A stretch of DNA of 6,147 nucleotides from Thermoflexus hugenholtzii JAD2 (GCA_945889565.1 CAMDBZ010000108.1:1-6147), one strand, 5' to 3'. Positions 1-5,561 are shown, counted from the stretch's first letter. Program-made: numbers and translations. The notes: generated from the sequence alone by a model not told the origin.

Positions 1-511
1 ACAGCTCCGGCGGCGCCGCCAGCTGCAGCACCGCCGCCACCTCCGGCAGCGGCGCCTGCTCCACCGGCGCGAACGCGACGCGCGTCGCGAGGTGCGCGCG
101 TTCGCGATCCGACGTCACGCGCGGCTCCAGCCGGCCCTGCCCGCCCACCCGCGGCGCGTCCAGCGCTTCCGCCAGCGCAGCGAGCAACAGCAACTGCTGC
201 GGCTGCCCCCAGTGGAACACGTCCAGCACCGCCGTGATCGCGTCCAGCTCGTCGTCGCGCAGTCCCGCCGCCCGCAACGCGTCCCGGCTCAGCAGCGGCT
301 CGTACGCCGCCTCCACCGCATCGAGCGCCATGTCCGCCATGTACAGCGCGCTGCCGAGGAACCCGGCCGTCTCGACCGACGGCGCAACCTGCGGCCACAC
401 CAGTTCCAGGTACCCCTCCACCGCCGCCAGCGCCTGCACCGCGGCCGGCGCGAACGGCAGCCGCAGCGCCGCCGCAACCGCCTCCGCGCTGCCCGTCGAT
501 GGAAGGTTCAC
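1..511 (-). CDS. DehI-like (halocarboxylic acid dehalogenase) family protein, N-terminal part
   Basis: The minus strand is open from a GTG at 511 to the window edge, giving 170 residues with no stop; the C-terminal part lies outside. Residues 17-62 (RLPFAPAAVQALAAVEGYLE onward, then LVWPQVAP) and 92-117 (ITAVLDVFHWGQPQQLLLL) resemble the helical repeat of the DehI family: a Pro-Phe entry, Leu-Ala, Gly-Tyr-Leu-Glu, Trp-Pro, then a Leu-Asp-Val-Phe-His stretch. LPEVAAVLQL at 155-164 looks like the start of the second repeat. DehI of Pseudomonas hydrolyses both enantiomers of 2-haloacids, using an Asp in the second half that is not visible here, so dehalogenase activity is not shown. Many chromosomal members are uncharacterised. 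No ATG lies in frame upstream; the GTG sits 6 nt after a TATGCT box, supporting a leaderless start. It is divergent from the lamin-tail gene. Family fairly sure, function unsure. Confidence 0.72.
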   Translation of the reverse strand, partial: MNLPSTGSAEAVAAALRLPFAPAAVQALAAVEGYLELVWPQVAPSVETAGFLGSALYMADMALDAVEAAYEPLLSRDALRAAGLRDDELDAITAVLDVFHWGQPQQLLLLAALAEALDAPRVGGQGRLEPRVTSDRERAHLATRVAFAPVEQAPLPEVAAVLQLAAPPEL

Positions 512-517
512 GCACGC

Positions 518-523
518 AGCATA
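518..523 (-). promoter_or_regulatory. -10 box of a leaderless promoter for the DehI-like gene
   Basis: Read on the minus strand, the hexamer is TATGCT (TAnnnT, four of six matches to TATAAT), followed by exactly 6 nt (GCGTGC) and then the GTG start. This is the spacing expected if transcription starts on the first base of the start codon, as in leaderless genes of several high-GC phyla. No Shine-Dalgarno sequence precedes the GTG. No good -35 box is visible; the best is a weak TTGGAG at 543-548, 19 nt away. Confidence 0.45.
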
Positions 524-631
524 ACGAACCCGCGACGCCCACCTCCAACGCGCGCGCCTTGCGCCCGTCAGCATCTGGTCAGCAAGCATCGCGCTGTGCT
601 ATCACTGCGCGGCCACGCGGCGCCGGCATGC

Positions 632-2653
632 ATGCGGCGGGGCCGGCGCCGACGCGGCTGGGAAGCGCTCGCACGCGTGCGCAGGGATCGCGCGTTCGCC
701 GGCCTCGCCGTCACGCTCGGCAGCCTCGCGCTGCTCGCCGCGAGCGCCGCCGCGCAGGACGCCGACATGCTGCGCGGCCGCCTCGACGCAGACTTCGAGG
801 CCGCCGCCGCAGGCTGGTTCGCCACCGGCGGCGCGCTCACCACCGAAGGCGGCGCCGGGCGCGCCGTTGCCACCGCCGCAGGCCCGCTCATCGTCAGCTC
901 CGAGTGGTGGCGCGTGCCCACTGTCCCAGGAGCGGCGCACACGCTGCAGCTCCGCGTCGCCGCCGACAGCCGCCTCAGCGACGTCCGCGCGCAGCTCGCG
1001 TTCCGCGCCGCCGACGGCGCAAGCCTCGGCACACCGGGCGCCGCCGGCCCTGTGGCCCCCGGCGACGCGTTCGCGCTCGTGACCGTCGGACCGCTCGTGA
1101 GCCCGGCCGCCGCCGCGTTCGCGCAGATCACCGTCCGCGCGACCGCCGGCGCCGCCGGCGCCGTGCTCCGGCTCGATGGCGCAACCCTGGCGCGCGACGC
1201 CGCCGCCGCGCCTCCGCCCGTCGTGGCCACCGCCGGCGCCGACCCATCTGCGCCGACGCCTCCGCCGAACGCCACCGCCTTACCCACCGCGACGCCGACG
1301 CCTCCGCGCACAGCCACCGCAGCCCCACGCGCCACCGCGACGCCCCGCACGACTGCCACCGCCAACGCTGTCCTGCTCCACGAAGCGCTGCGCAACAGCG
1401 GCTTCGAAGCCGGCCTGGACGCCTGGACCCACGCAGGCGGCACCCTCGAGCTGACCACCGGCCTCGAGGGCGCGCACGCCGCGCTGCTCGGCTCCGCCAG
1501 CGACACCACGAAGTGGCTGCAGCAGGCCGCGACCGTGCGCGGCGGCGACTGGTACGCGGCGCGCGCCCTCGTGAAGCTCGGCCCGCGAGTCAACGCCGCC
1601 TGGCTGCGCCTCGCCTGGTACGCCTCCGCCGACGCGAGCGGCGCACAGCTCGACGTCGCGGATTCCGCGCCGCTCACCGGCGACGCCGGCGTCACCGCCA
1701 CGCTCGACACCGGACCCGTACTCGCGCCCGCGGACGCCCGCTCCGTGCGCGTGCGCGTGCTGCTGCGCCCCGCCGCCGCCGAGACCGCGACGATCGTCGT
1801 CGATGCCGTCGCGCTCGCGCCGGCCACCTCGCCCGAGGCCGCCGCGCCGCGCCCGCCCGCCGCCGCCGTCCGCTCCGCGCCCCCCGAGCGCCCGCTCCCC
1901 GAGGAAGCGCCCGCCTCAGCGGTGCGCCAAGCACCGGCCCCGCGCGCGGCCGGCTCCACCCAGCCGCCCTCGACGCCCGCCCGGCTCCCGCTCGCCCCCG
2001 CCATCGCTACCCACACGCCGCTGCTGCGCATCACCGAGCTGCTACCCGACCCCGAGGCCCCGGGCAACGACGCCAACTTCGAGTGGGTCGAACTCTCGAA
2101 CCTCGGCACGGACCCGCAACCGCTCGCAGGCTTCCTCCTGCGCGACAACCGCGCCGATACGCCGCTCCCCGACCGCGAGCTCCCCGCCGGTGCCTCGCTC
2201 GTGCTCGCCGCGCCGCGTGCCGTCATGCCCGCGAGCCCGCTCGCCCCCGCGCACCTGCACATGCTCGCGCGCGCCATCGGCAACGGGCTCGGCAACGCGA
2301 GCGACCGGCTCGCGCTCATCGCGCCCGACGGCGTGCTCGTCGACACGCTCTCCTGGGGCTCCGACGCCACCTACGACGACCCGCCGCTGCTCGCGCCCGG
2401 CCCCGGCGAATCGCTCCGCCGCTACTTCGCCGACGACGGGTCGTTGCTCGCCGTGCAGCTCGCGCTCGATCCCTCGCCCGGCCGCCTCGAGCCGCCCCCC
2501 GCCCCCGCCGGTGCGCCGGCCGCCCCCGCGCGCAGCGCCATCGAGCTGCTCCCCGCCGACGCCGGCCGGCGCCAGCTCTGGGCGCTGCTCACCGCGGCCG
2601 GCGCCGTCTCCGTGCTCGCGTTCGCGTGGCAGCGCGTCCGCGCGCGCAGCTGA
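632..2653 (+). CDS. Exported, membrane-anchored lamin-tail-domain protein
   Basis: 673 residues. The order is: basic N-terminus (RRGRRRRG), hydrophobic stretch 21-37 and an Ala-x-Ala-type cleavage site near 40-42 (SAAAQDAD), a signal peptide; beta-rich module 46-189 (DADFEAAAAGWFATGGALTT); Ala/Pro/Thr linker 190-246 with TATPTPP-type repeats; second module 247-398 opening with NSGFEAGLDAWTHAGG, like carbohydrate-binding or galactose-binding-like sandwiches; Pro/Ala linker 399-463; lamin tail domain 464-615 (LRITELLPDP, FEWVELSNLG, GNGLGNASDRLALIAPDG, VDTLSWG); and a C-terminal helix 648-666 with a basic QRVRARS tail. Lamin tail domains occur in bacterial surface proteins, often beside nucleases or binding modules; no catalytic domain is visible, so a surface binding or structural role is inferred. 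The start is uncertain: ATG 632 fits the signal peptide, but GTG 596 and GTG 677 are in frame and none has a ribosome binding site. The open frame running back to 92 is antisense to the DehI-like gene. Confidence 0.85.
   Translation: MRRGRRRRGWEALARVRRDRAFAGLAVTLGSLALLAASAAAQDADMLRGRLDADFEAAAAGWFATGGALTTEGGAGRAVATAAGPLIVSSEWWRVPTVPGAAHTLQLRVAADSRLSDVRAQLAFRAADGASLGTPGAAGPVAPGDAFALVTVGPLVSPAAAAFAQITVRATAGAAGAVLRLDGATLARDAAAAPPPVVATAGADPSAPTPPPNATALPTATPTPPRTATAAPRATATPRTTATANAVLLHEALRNSGFEAGLDAWTHAGGTLELTTGLEGAHAALLGSASDTTKWLQQAATVRGGDWYAARALVKLGPRVNAAWLRLAWYASADASGAQLDVADSAPLTGDAGVTATLDTGPVLAPADARSVRVRVLLRPAAAETATIVVDAVALAPATSPEAAAPRPPAAAVRSAPPERPLPEEAPASAVRQAPAPRAAGSTQPPSTPARLPLAPAIATHTPLLRITELLPDPEAPGNDANFEWVELSNLGTDPQPLAGFLLRDNRADTPLPDRELPAGASLVLAAPRAVMPASPLAPAHLHMLARAIGNGLGNASDRLALIAPDGVLVDTLSWGSDATYDDPPLLAPGPGESLRRYFADDGSLLAVQLALDPSPGRLEPPPAPAGAPAAPARSAIELLPADAGRRQLWALLTAAGAVSVLAFAWQRVRARS
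1199..1367 (+). repeat. Low-complexity Pro/Thr/Ala linker segment within the lamin-tail gene
   Basis: This stretch encodes residues 190-245, made almost wholly of Ala, Pro and Thr with short repeats such as TATPTPP, RATATP and RTTATA. The 13-mer CCACCGCGACGCC occurs at 1284-1296 and again at 1332-1344. Thr/Pro-rich linkers of this type join extracellular domains and are often O-glycosylated in other bacteria; glycosylation here is only a possibility. Confidence 0.6.
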
Positions 2654-2667
2654 GGCCCCGCGCTCAG
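2650..2667. terminator. Small inverted repeat spanning two convergent stop codons
   Basis: CTGAG (2650-2654) and CTCAG (2663-2667) form a perfect 5-bp stem with an 8-nt loop. The TGA of the lamin-tail gene lies in one arm and the TGA of the LOG gene (read on the other strand) lies in the other. There is no T-tract, so it would be at best a weak bidirectional stop. The sequence may simply reflect two TGA codons facing each other. Confidence 0.2.
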
Positions 2668-3338
2668 GCCAGGCGCACGTTGTCCACCAGCGGCCCCGTG
2701 TGCAGACGCGCGTCCTGTACGATCCGCCGCACCTCTTCGGGCGTGTCGACGATGTCGTACATCAGCCGATCCTCGTCCGCGATGTAACCCCCGCCGACGA
2801 GGTACTCGTCCAGCCACGCCGAGAGCCCGCGCCAGTACTCGCTGCCCACGAGCACCAGCGGGAACTGCTCGATCTTGCGCGTCTGCACCAGCGTCAACAC
2901 CTCGAACAGTTCGTCGAGCGTGCCGAAGCCACCCGGGAACAGCACGAACGCCGTCGCGTACTTCACCAGCATGACCTTGCGCACGAAGAAGTAGCGGAAG
3001 TTCAGTGACAGTGTCTGGTACGGGTTGGGCTGCTGCTCCTCCGGCAGGCGGATGTTCAACCCCACCGAGTGCGCGCGCGCATCCACCGCCCCCCGGTTCG
3101 CCGCCTCCATCACCCCCGGGCCGCCGCCCGTGAACACGGACACGCCGCTCTCCCCCAGCAGCCGCCCCGTCTCCCGCGCGCGCTCGTACATCGCGTCGTG
3201 CTCCTGCACCCGCGCCGACCCGAACACGGTCACCGCCGGCCGCAGCGGCGCCAGCATGTCGAAGCCCATCACGAACTCCGACATAATGCGGAACATCCGC
3301 CACGATTCGCGCTGATACTCGTCGCTGAGCACGTCCAC
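2664..3338 (-). CDS. LOG-family protein (cytokinin-activating / nucleotide phosphoribohydrolase-like)
   Basis: 224 residues with a Rossmann-like fold. The LOG signatures are clear: VTVFGSAR at 36-43, GGGPGVMEAANRGA at 71-84, Arg120-Lys121 in the FFVRKVMLVK segment, and PGGFGTLDE at 135-143, the PGGxGTxxE motif with its catalytic Glu. Family members remove ribose 5-phosphate from nucleoside monophosphates; plant LOG and some bacterial members activate cytokinin ribotides, while others act on ordinary purine nucleotides, and sequence alone does not decide between these. About 30 residues precede the fold, as in many bacterial members. It is a soluble cytoplasmic protein with no signal peptide. 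The GTG start is supported by a perfect AAGGAGG 6 nt upstream. The gene converges on the lamin-tail gene (10-bp gap) and diverges from ispH, so it is monocistronic here. Confidence 0.93.
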   Translation of the reverse strand: MDVLSDEYQRESWRMFRIMSEFVMGFDMLAPLRPAVTVFGSARVQEHDAMYERARETGRLLGESGVSVFTGGGPGVMEAANRGAVDARAHSVGLNIRLPEEQQPNPYQTLSLNFRYFFVRKVMLVKYATAFVLFPGGFGTLDELFEVLTLVQTRKIEQFPLVLVGSEYWRGLSAWLDEYLVGGGYIADEDRLMYDIVDTPEEVRRIVQDARLHTGPLVDNVRLA

Positions 3339-3344
3339 TCGCGG

Positions 3345-3351
3345 CCTCCTT
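3345..3351 (-). promoter_or_regulatory. Shine-Dalgarno site of the LOG gene
   Basis: On the minus strand AAGGAGG is followed by 6 nt (CCGCGA) and the GTG start at 3338. This is the strongest ribosome binding site in the window and it fixes a non-ATG start. Confidence 0.85.
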
Positions 3352-3362
3352 GCCCTCCCTCC

Positions 3363-3368
3363 AGCCTA
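3363..3368 (-). promoter_or_regulatory. Possible -10 box of the LOG gene
   Basis: TAGGCT on the minus strand fits the minimal TAnnnT pattern and would place transcription about 18 nt before the GTG start, just enough to include the AAGGAGG. No recognisable -35 is present at the right distance; that position is occupied by the dyad at 3377-3398. Weak evidence. Confidence 0.25.
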
Positions 3369-3376
3369 CCCGCGCC

Positions 3377-3398
3377 CTCCCCCTACGGGAGTAGGGAG
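3377..3398. promoter_or_regulatory. Dyad CCCTAC-GGGA-GTAGGG, candidate operator
   Basis: CCCTAC (3381-3386) and GTAGGG (3391-3396) form a perfect 6-bp inverted repeat around GGGA, extended imperfectly by CT and AG outside. It lies in the LOG-ispH divergent spacer, where the -35 region of a LOG promoter would be. An operator for a dimeric repressor or activator is possible; no cognate regulator is identified. Confidence 0.35.
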
Positions 3399-3452
3399 AA
3401 CACCGACGCAGTGCTGTCGGCATCGCGGCGCCCCCAGAGTCGAGGCACCGTC

Positions 3453-3471
3453 GCCGGGGACGCCCCCCGGC
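3453..3471. promoter_or_regulatory. GC-rich hairpin upstream of the ispH -10 box
   Basis: GCCGGGG (3453-3459) pairs perfectly with CCCCGGC (3465-3471) around a 5-nt ACGCC loop. It ends 9 bp before the TACAAT box and occupies the -35 region. It could be a regulator site or simply a product of high GC. Confidence 0.25.
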
Positions 3472-3480
3472 GGGCCCCGG

Positions 3481-3486
3481 TACAAT
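3481..3486 (+). promoter_or_regulatory. -10 box of ispH
   Basis: TACAAT matches the consensus TATAAT at five of six positions and stands out sharply in a run of G and C (CCCCGG before, GGGG after). Transcription would start near 3493, giving a leader of about 14 nt that still includes the GGAGG site. No -35 consensus is visible upstream; the position is taken by a GC-rich hairpin. Confidence 0.65.
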
Positions 3487-3497
3487 GGGGCCGCTCC

Positions 3498-3502
3498 GGA
3501 GG
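3498..3502 (+). promoter_or_regulatory. Shine-Dalgarno site of ispH
   Basis: GGAGG followed by 4 nt (CCGC) and the ATG at 3507. It supports this ATG over the longer upstream open frame. Confidence 0.7.
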
Positions 3503-3506
3503 CCGC

Positions 3507-4436
3507 ATGCCCCATACCCTGCTGCTCGCCGAGCCGCGCGGCTTCTGCGCAGGCGTCGTCCGCGCCATCGACGTGCTCAATGCCGTGCTCGACCGCGAGC
3601 CGCCCCCCGTCTACGCCTTCCACGAGATCGTGCACAACCGCCACGTCGTCGAGAGCTTTCGCGCGCGCGGCGCCGTCTTCGTCGACGCCCTCGCCGAGGT
3701 GCCGAACGGTGCGCGCATCGTCTTCAGCGCCCACGGCGTCTCGCCCGCCGTCGTCGCCGAGGCGCGCGCACGCAAGCTGCGCATCATCGACGCCACCTGC
3801 CCGCTCGTGACGAAGGTGCACCTCGAGACCCGCAAAGCCGCGCGCGACGGCTTCGACATCCTGCTCGTTGGCCACCACGGCCACGACGAAGTCACCGGCA
3901 CGCTCGGCGAAGCCCCCGACCGCACGACGATCGTCGACACGCCCGCCGACCTCGACACGCTCACGCGCGGTCCCGGCGGCGGCGAGCGCCCCGTCTTCGT
4001 GGTCACGCAGACCACGCTCTCCGTCGAGGACACCGCCGGCGTGATCGACGCGATCCGCGCGCGCTACCCCGCGGCGGAAGTGCGCAACGATATCTGCTAC
4101 GCCACCACGAACCGCCAGCTCGCCGTGCGCACGATTGCCCAGCGCGCCGACCTCGTGCTCGTCGTCGGCTCCGCGAACTCCAGCAACTCCGTGCGCCTGC
4201 GCGAGGTCGCCGCCAGCACCGGCACGCCCGCCTACCGCGTCGACGGCATCGCCGACATCGACCCGGCCTGGTACGACGGCGTCGGCACCGTCGGCCTCAC
4301 CGCCGGCGCCTCCGTCCCCGACGAACTGCTCGAGCCGATCATCGCCGACCTGCGCGCACGCGGCGTCACCCGCATCGAGCCCGTCGTCGTCGCCACCGAG
4401 ACCGTCACCTTCCAGCCCCCCGATGGCCTGGACTAG
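3507..4436 (+). CDS. ispH: 4-hydroxy-3-methylbut-2-enyl diphosphate reductase
   Basis: 309 residues, full family length. IspH carries out the last step of the MEP pathway, reducing HMBPP to IPP and DMAPP with a [4Fe-4S] cluster in the cytoplasm. All diagnostic residues are present: cluster cysteines Cys14 (PRGFCAGV), Cys98 (ATCPLVTKVH) and Cys197 (NDICYATTNRQ); His43 in HEIVHN; His76 in SAHGVSP; His126 and the proton-donor Glu128 in GHHGHDEVTGTLG; Thr169/Thr170 in the QTTLS segment; SANSSNS at 222-228; and Ser269 in TAGASVPDELL. The start is the ATG just before the conserved HTLLLAEPRGFCAG opening, with GGAGG 4 nt upstream and TACAAT further up; the open frame continuing upstream is antisense to the LOG gene. 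It stands alone here, apart from other isoprenoid genes, divergent from LOG and convergent with the response regulator. Its presence shows the host makes isoprenoids by the MEP route. Confidence 0.98.
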   Translation: MPHTLLLAEPRGFCAGVVRAIDVLNAVLDREPPPVYAFHEIVHNRHVVESFRARGAVFVDALAEVPNGARIVFSAHGVSPAVVAEARARKLRIIDATCPLVTKVHLETRKAARDGFDILLVGHHGHDEVTGTLGEAPDRTTIVDTPADLDTLTRGPGGGERPVFVVTQTTLSVEDTAGVIDAIRARYPAAEVRNDICYATTNRQLAVRTIAQRADLVLVVGSANSSNSVRLREVAASTGTPAYRVDGIADIDPAWYDGVGTVGLTAGASVPDELLEPIIADLRARGVTRIEPVVVATETVTFQPPDGLD

Positions 4437-4451
4437 CCCCGGTTCTTGTCG

Positions 4452-4531
4452 GGCCGCCTCTCGCCCCGCCATGCCGCGGTCCGGAGCCGCGGCGCCGGCA
4501 ACACGCGGGGAGAGGGGCCGGGGGTGAGGGT
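4452..4531. repeat. GC-rich interspersed-type repeat with branched hairpin
   Basis: The spacer between the convergent ispH and regulator genes holds nested inverted repeats. An outer pair, GGCCgCCTCTCgCCCCGC (4452-4469) and GCGGGGAGAGGGGCC (4505-4519), matches except for two extra bases in the left arm. An inner perfect stem, GCCGCGG (4473-4479) and CCGCGGC (4487-4493), has a 7-nt loop. The minus strand of 4505-4531 would read TLTPGPSPR, the spurious peptide typical of interspersed intergenic repeats in many bacterial genomes. It could stop transcription from both sides, though no T-tract follows. The rest of the 115-bp spacer shows nothing. Confidence 0.55.
4507..4530 (+). other. Perfect four-tract G-quadruplex motif
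   Basis: Four G-runs (4507-4510, 4514-4517, 4520-4524, 4528-4530) are separated by loops AGA, CC and TGA, fully satisfying the G3+N1-7 rule. It lies on the ispH sense strand 70 nt past the stop codon, so it would be in the ispH 3' untranslated RNA, and it forms the right part of the interspersed repeat. Confidence 0.6.
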
Positions 4532-4551
4532 TCCGGGCGGCGTTCGCGCGC

Positions 4552-5316
4552 CTACCGCACCACGTACCCCACGCCGCGCAACGTGTCGATCACCTGCCGC
4601 GCACCCGCCGCCGCCAGCTTCGCCCGCAGCCGCGAGATGTGCGCCTCCACGAAGTTGCGCGACCCGAACGTCTCGTACCCCCACACCAGCCGCGAGACCT
4701 CGTCGGCGCTCAGCACCTCGCCGCGCCGGCTCAGCAGCAGCGCGAGCAGCGCGAACTCCTTCGCCGTCAGCGTCAACGGCCGGCCCTCCACGGTCGCGGT
4801 GTGCGACGGCAGGTCCAGCGCGACGCCCTCCGGCCCCGTCAGCGACCGCGCCGCCGCTGCGCCCGCGCCGCACCGACGCACCACAGCCCGCACCCGCCGG
4901 TCCAGCTCTACCGGGTCCACCGGCGTCACCACGTAGTCGTCCGCGCCCGCGTCGAACCCGCGCACCCGATCGCTCAGCTCCCCGCGCGCCGTCACGAAGA
5001 TCACCGCCATCGTGTCGCGCTCGCGCACGCGCCGGCACACCTCGAACCCCGACGCGCCCTCCAGCTCCACGTCGAGCAGCAGCGCATCCCACCGCGCGCG
5101 CTCCAGCTGCGCCAGCACCGCCGCTCCGCTCGCCACGCGCAGCACCTCGTACGTCGCCGGGTCCAGCGCCGACGCCACACGCTGGCTGCCGTCCGGCTCC
5201 GCGCGCGCGACCAGCACGCGCAAGCGCCTCGCGTCCGCGGGCGCACGCAACGCCGCCGGCTGGTTCCAGTCCCCTGCGTCGTGCGCAGCCACGTCTTGAG
5301 CACGGCGCAATGTCAT
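4552..5316 (-). CDS. OmpR/PhoB-type response regulator with degenerate receiver
   Basis: 254 residues. A 30-residue N-terminal extension precedes a receiver domain (about 32-147), a short Ala-rich linker and a winged-helix DNA-binding domain (about 165-254: LTLTAKEFALLALLLSRRGE, the recognition helix region SRNFVEAHISRLRAKL, and the closing wing IDTLRGVGYVV). The phospho-acceptor Asp82 (LLLDVELEG) and Thr109 (FVTAR) are kept. However, the usual acidic pair after the first strand is Arg38-Ala39 (VLVARAEP), with only Glu40 left, and the invariant Lys before Pro132 is Thr131 (DDYVVTPVD). Both are normally needed for Mg2+ binding and phospho-signalling, so control is probably not by classical phosphorylation. 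No histidine kinase is in the window. The start is uncertain: ATG 5316, or GTG 5325 for 257 residues; neither has a ribosome binding site. It diverges from the VanZ-like gene. Confidence 0.92.
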   Translation of the reverse strand: MTLRRAQDVAAHDAGDWNQPAALRAPADARRLRVLVARAEPDGSQRVASALDPATYEVLRVASGAAVLAQLERARWDALLLDVELEGASGFEVCRRVRERDTMAVIFVTARGELSDRVRGFDAGADDYVVTPVDPVELDRRVRAVVRRCGAGAAAARSLTGPEGVALDLPSHTATVEGRPLTLTAKEFALLALLLSRRGEVLSADEVSRLVWGYETFGSRNFVEAHISRLRAKLAAAGARQVIDTLRGVGYVVR

Positions 5317-5326
5317 AGCAAGCACA

Positions 5327-5332
5327 ATGGTA
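5327..5332 (-). promoter_or_regulatory. Possible -10 box of the response regulator gene
   Basis: TACCAT on the minus strand fits TAnnnT and lies 10 nt before the ATG at 5316, which would give a leader of only a few nucleotides. This fits the absence of a ribosome binding site. No -35 is visible. Weak evidence. Confidence 0.25.
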
Positions 5333-5379
5333 GGGTCACGACAGACTCACCGCGGGATGGATCGCCCGGGCTTCAGTGA

Positions 5380-5417
5380 CCCGTCAGCACCCCGTCGTTC
5401 CCGTCAGTGTGCTGTCG
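5380..5417. promoter_or_regulatory. Four CYGTC direct repeats at 11/9/11-bp spacing
   Basis: CCGTC occurs at 5381, 5392 and 5401 and CTGTC at 5412. The first and third copies share the longer CCCGTCAG, exactly 20 bp apart. OmpR/PhoB-type regulators bind direct repeats about one helical turn apart, and a gene for such a regulator starts 64 bp away, so this is a candidate autoregulatory site. Chance in a C-rich spacer cannot be excluded. Confidence 0.35.
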
Positions 5418-5441
5418 CCCCCGCGCGCTGCCGAGCGCCAC

Positions 5442-5470
5442 CGTGAACGCACGCGTGAGCGCGGCGTGAG
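5442..5470. promoter_or_regulatory. Three CGTGAR direct repeats at 12/11-bp spacing
   Basis: CGTGAA at 5442, CGTGAG at 5454 and CGTGAG at 5465; the last two extend to an exact 7-mer GCGTGAG 11 bp apart. The set lies about 100 bp upstream of the VanZ-like gene start. It could be a second regulator site in the divergent spacer. The rest of 5317-5572 shows no gene I would support. Confidence 0.3.
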
Positions 5471-5561
5471 GAACGCGCGACCGCAGCGCTTCGTCAGCAA
5501 CCGGCGTCGTGCTGGCGCATTGCCGGCGCCCTGCCGATGCTGGACAGACCAGCACGCGCCC

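Noticed and set aside
92..631. Open frame continuing 180 codons upstream of the lamin-tail gene start
   Set aside because: It runs antisense to the DehI-like gene, its translation is Arg/Gln-rich with no domain, and a signal peptide begins only at about 632.
568..2370. 600-codon minus-strand open frame
   Set aside because: Ser/Ala/Gly-rich antisense translation of the lamin-tail gene, with no motif and no ribosome binding site.
499..2787. 762-codon plus-strand open frame overlapping the lamin-tail gene
   Set aside because: The translation is an Arg/Ala/Pro-rich out-of-frame product typical of very high GC; the other frame encodes recognisable domains.
3069..3506. N-terminal extension of ispH by 146 codons
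   Set aside because: It is antisense to the LOG gene; the ATG at 3507 has GGAGG and directly precedes the conserved IspH N-terminus.
3366..4472. 368-codon minus-strand open frame opposite ispH
   Set aside because: Antisense translation rich in Gly, Asp and Val with no family resemblance; ispH is certain.
5380..5417. CRISPR-like array from the repeated CCCGTCAG
   Set aside because: Repeats are only 5-8 bp with 9-11 bp spacing, far too short for CRISPR; they fit regulator half-sites better.
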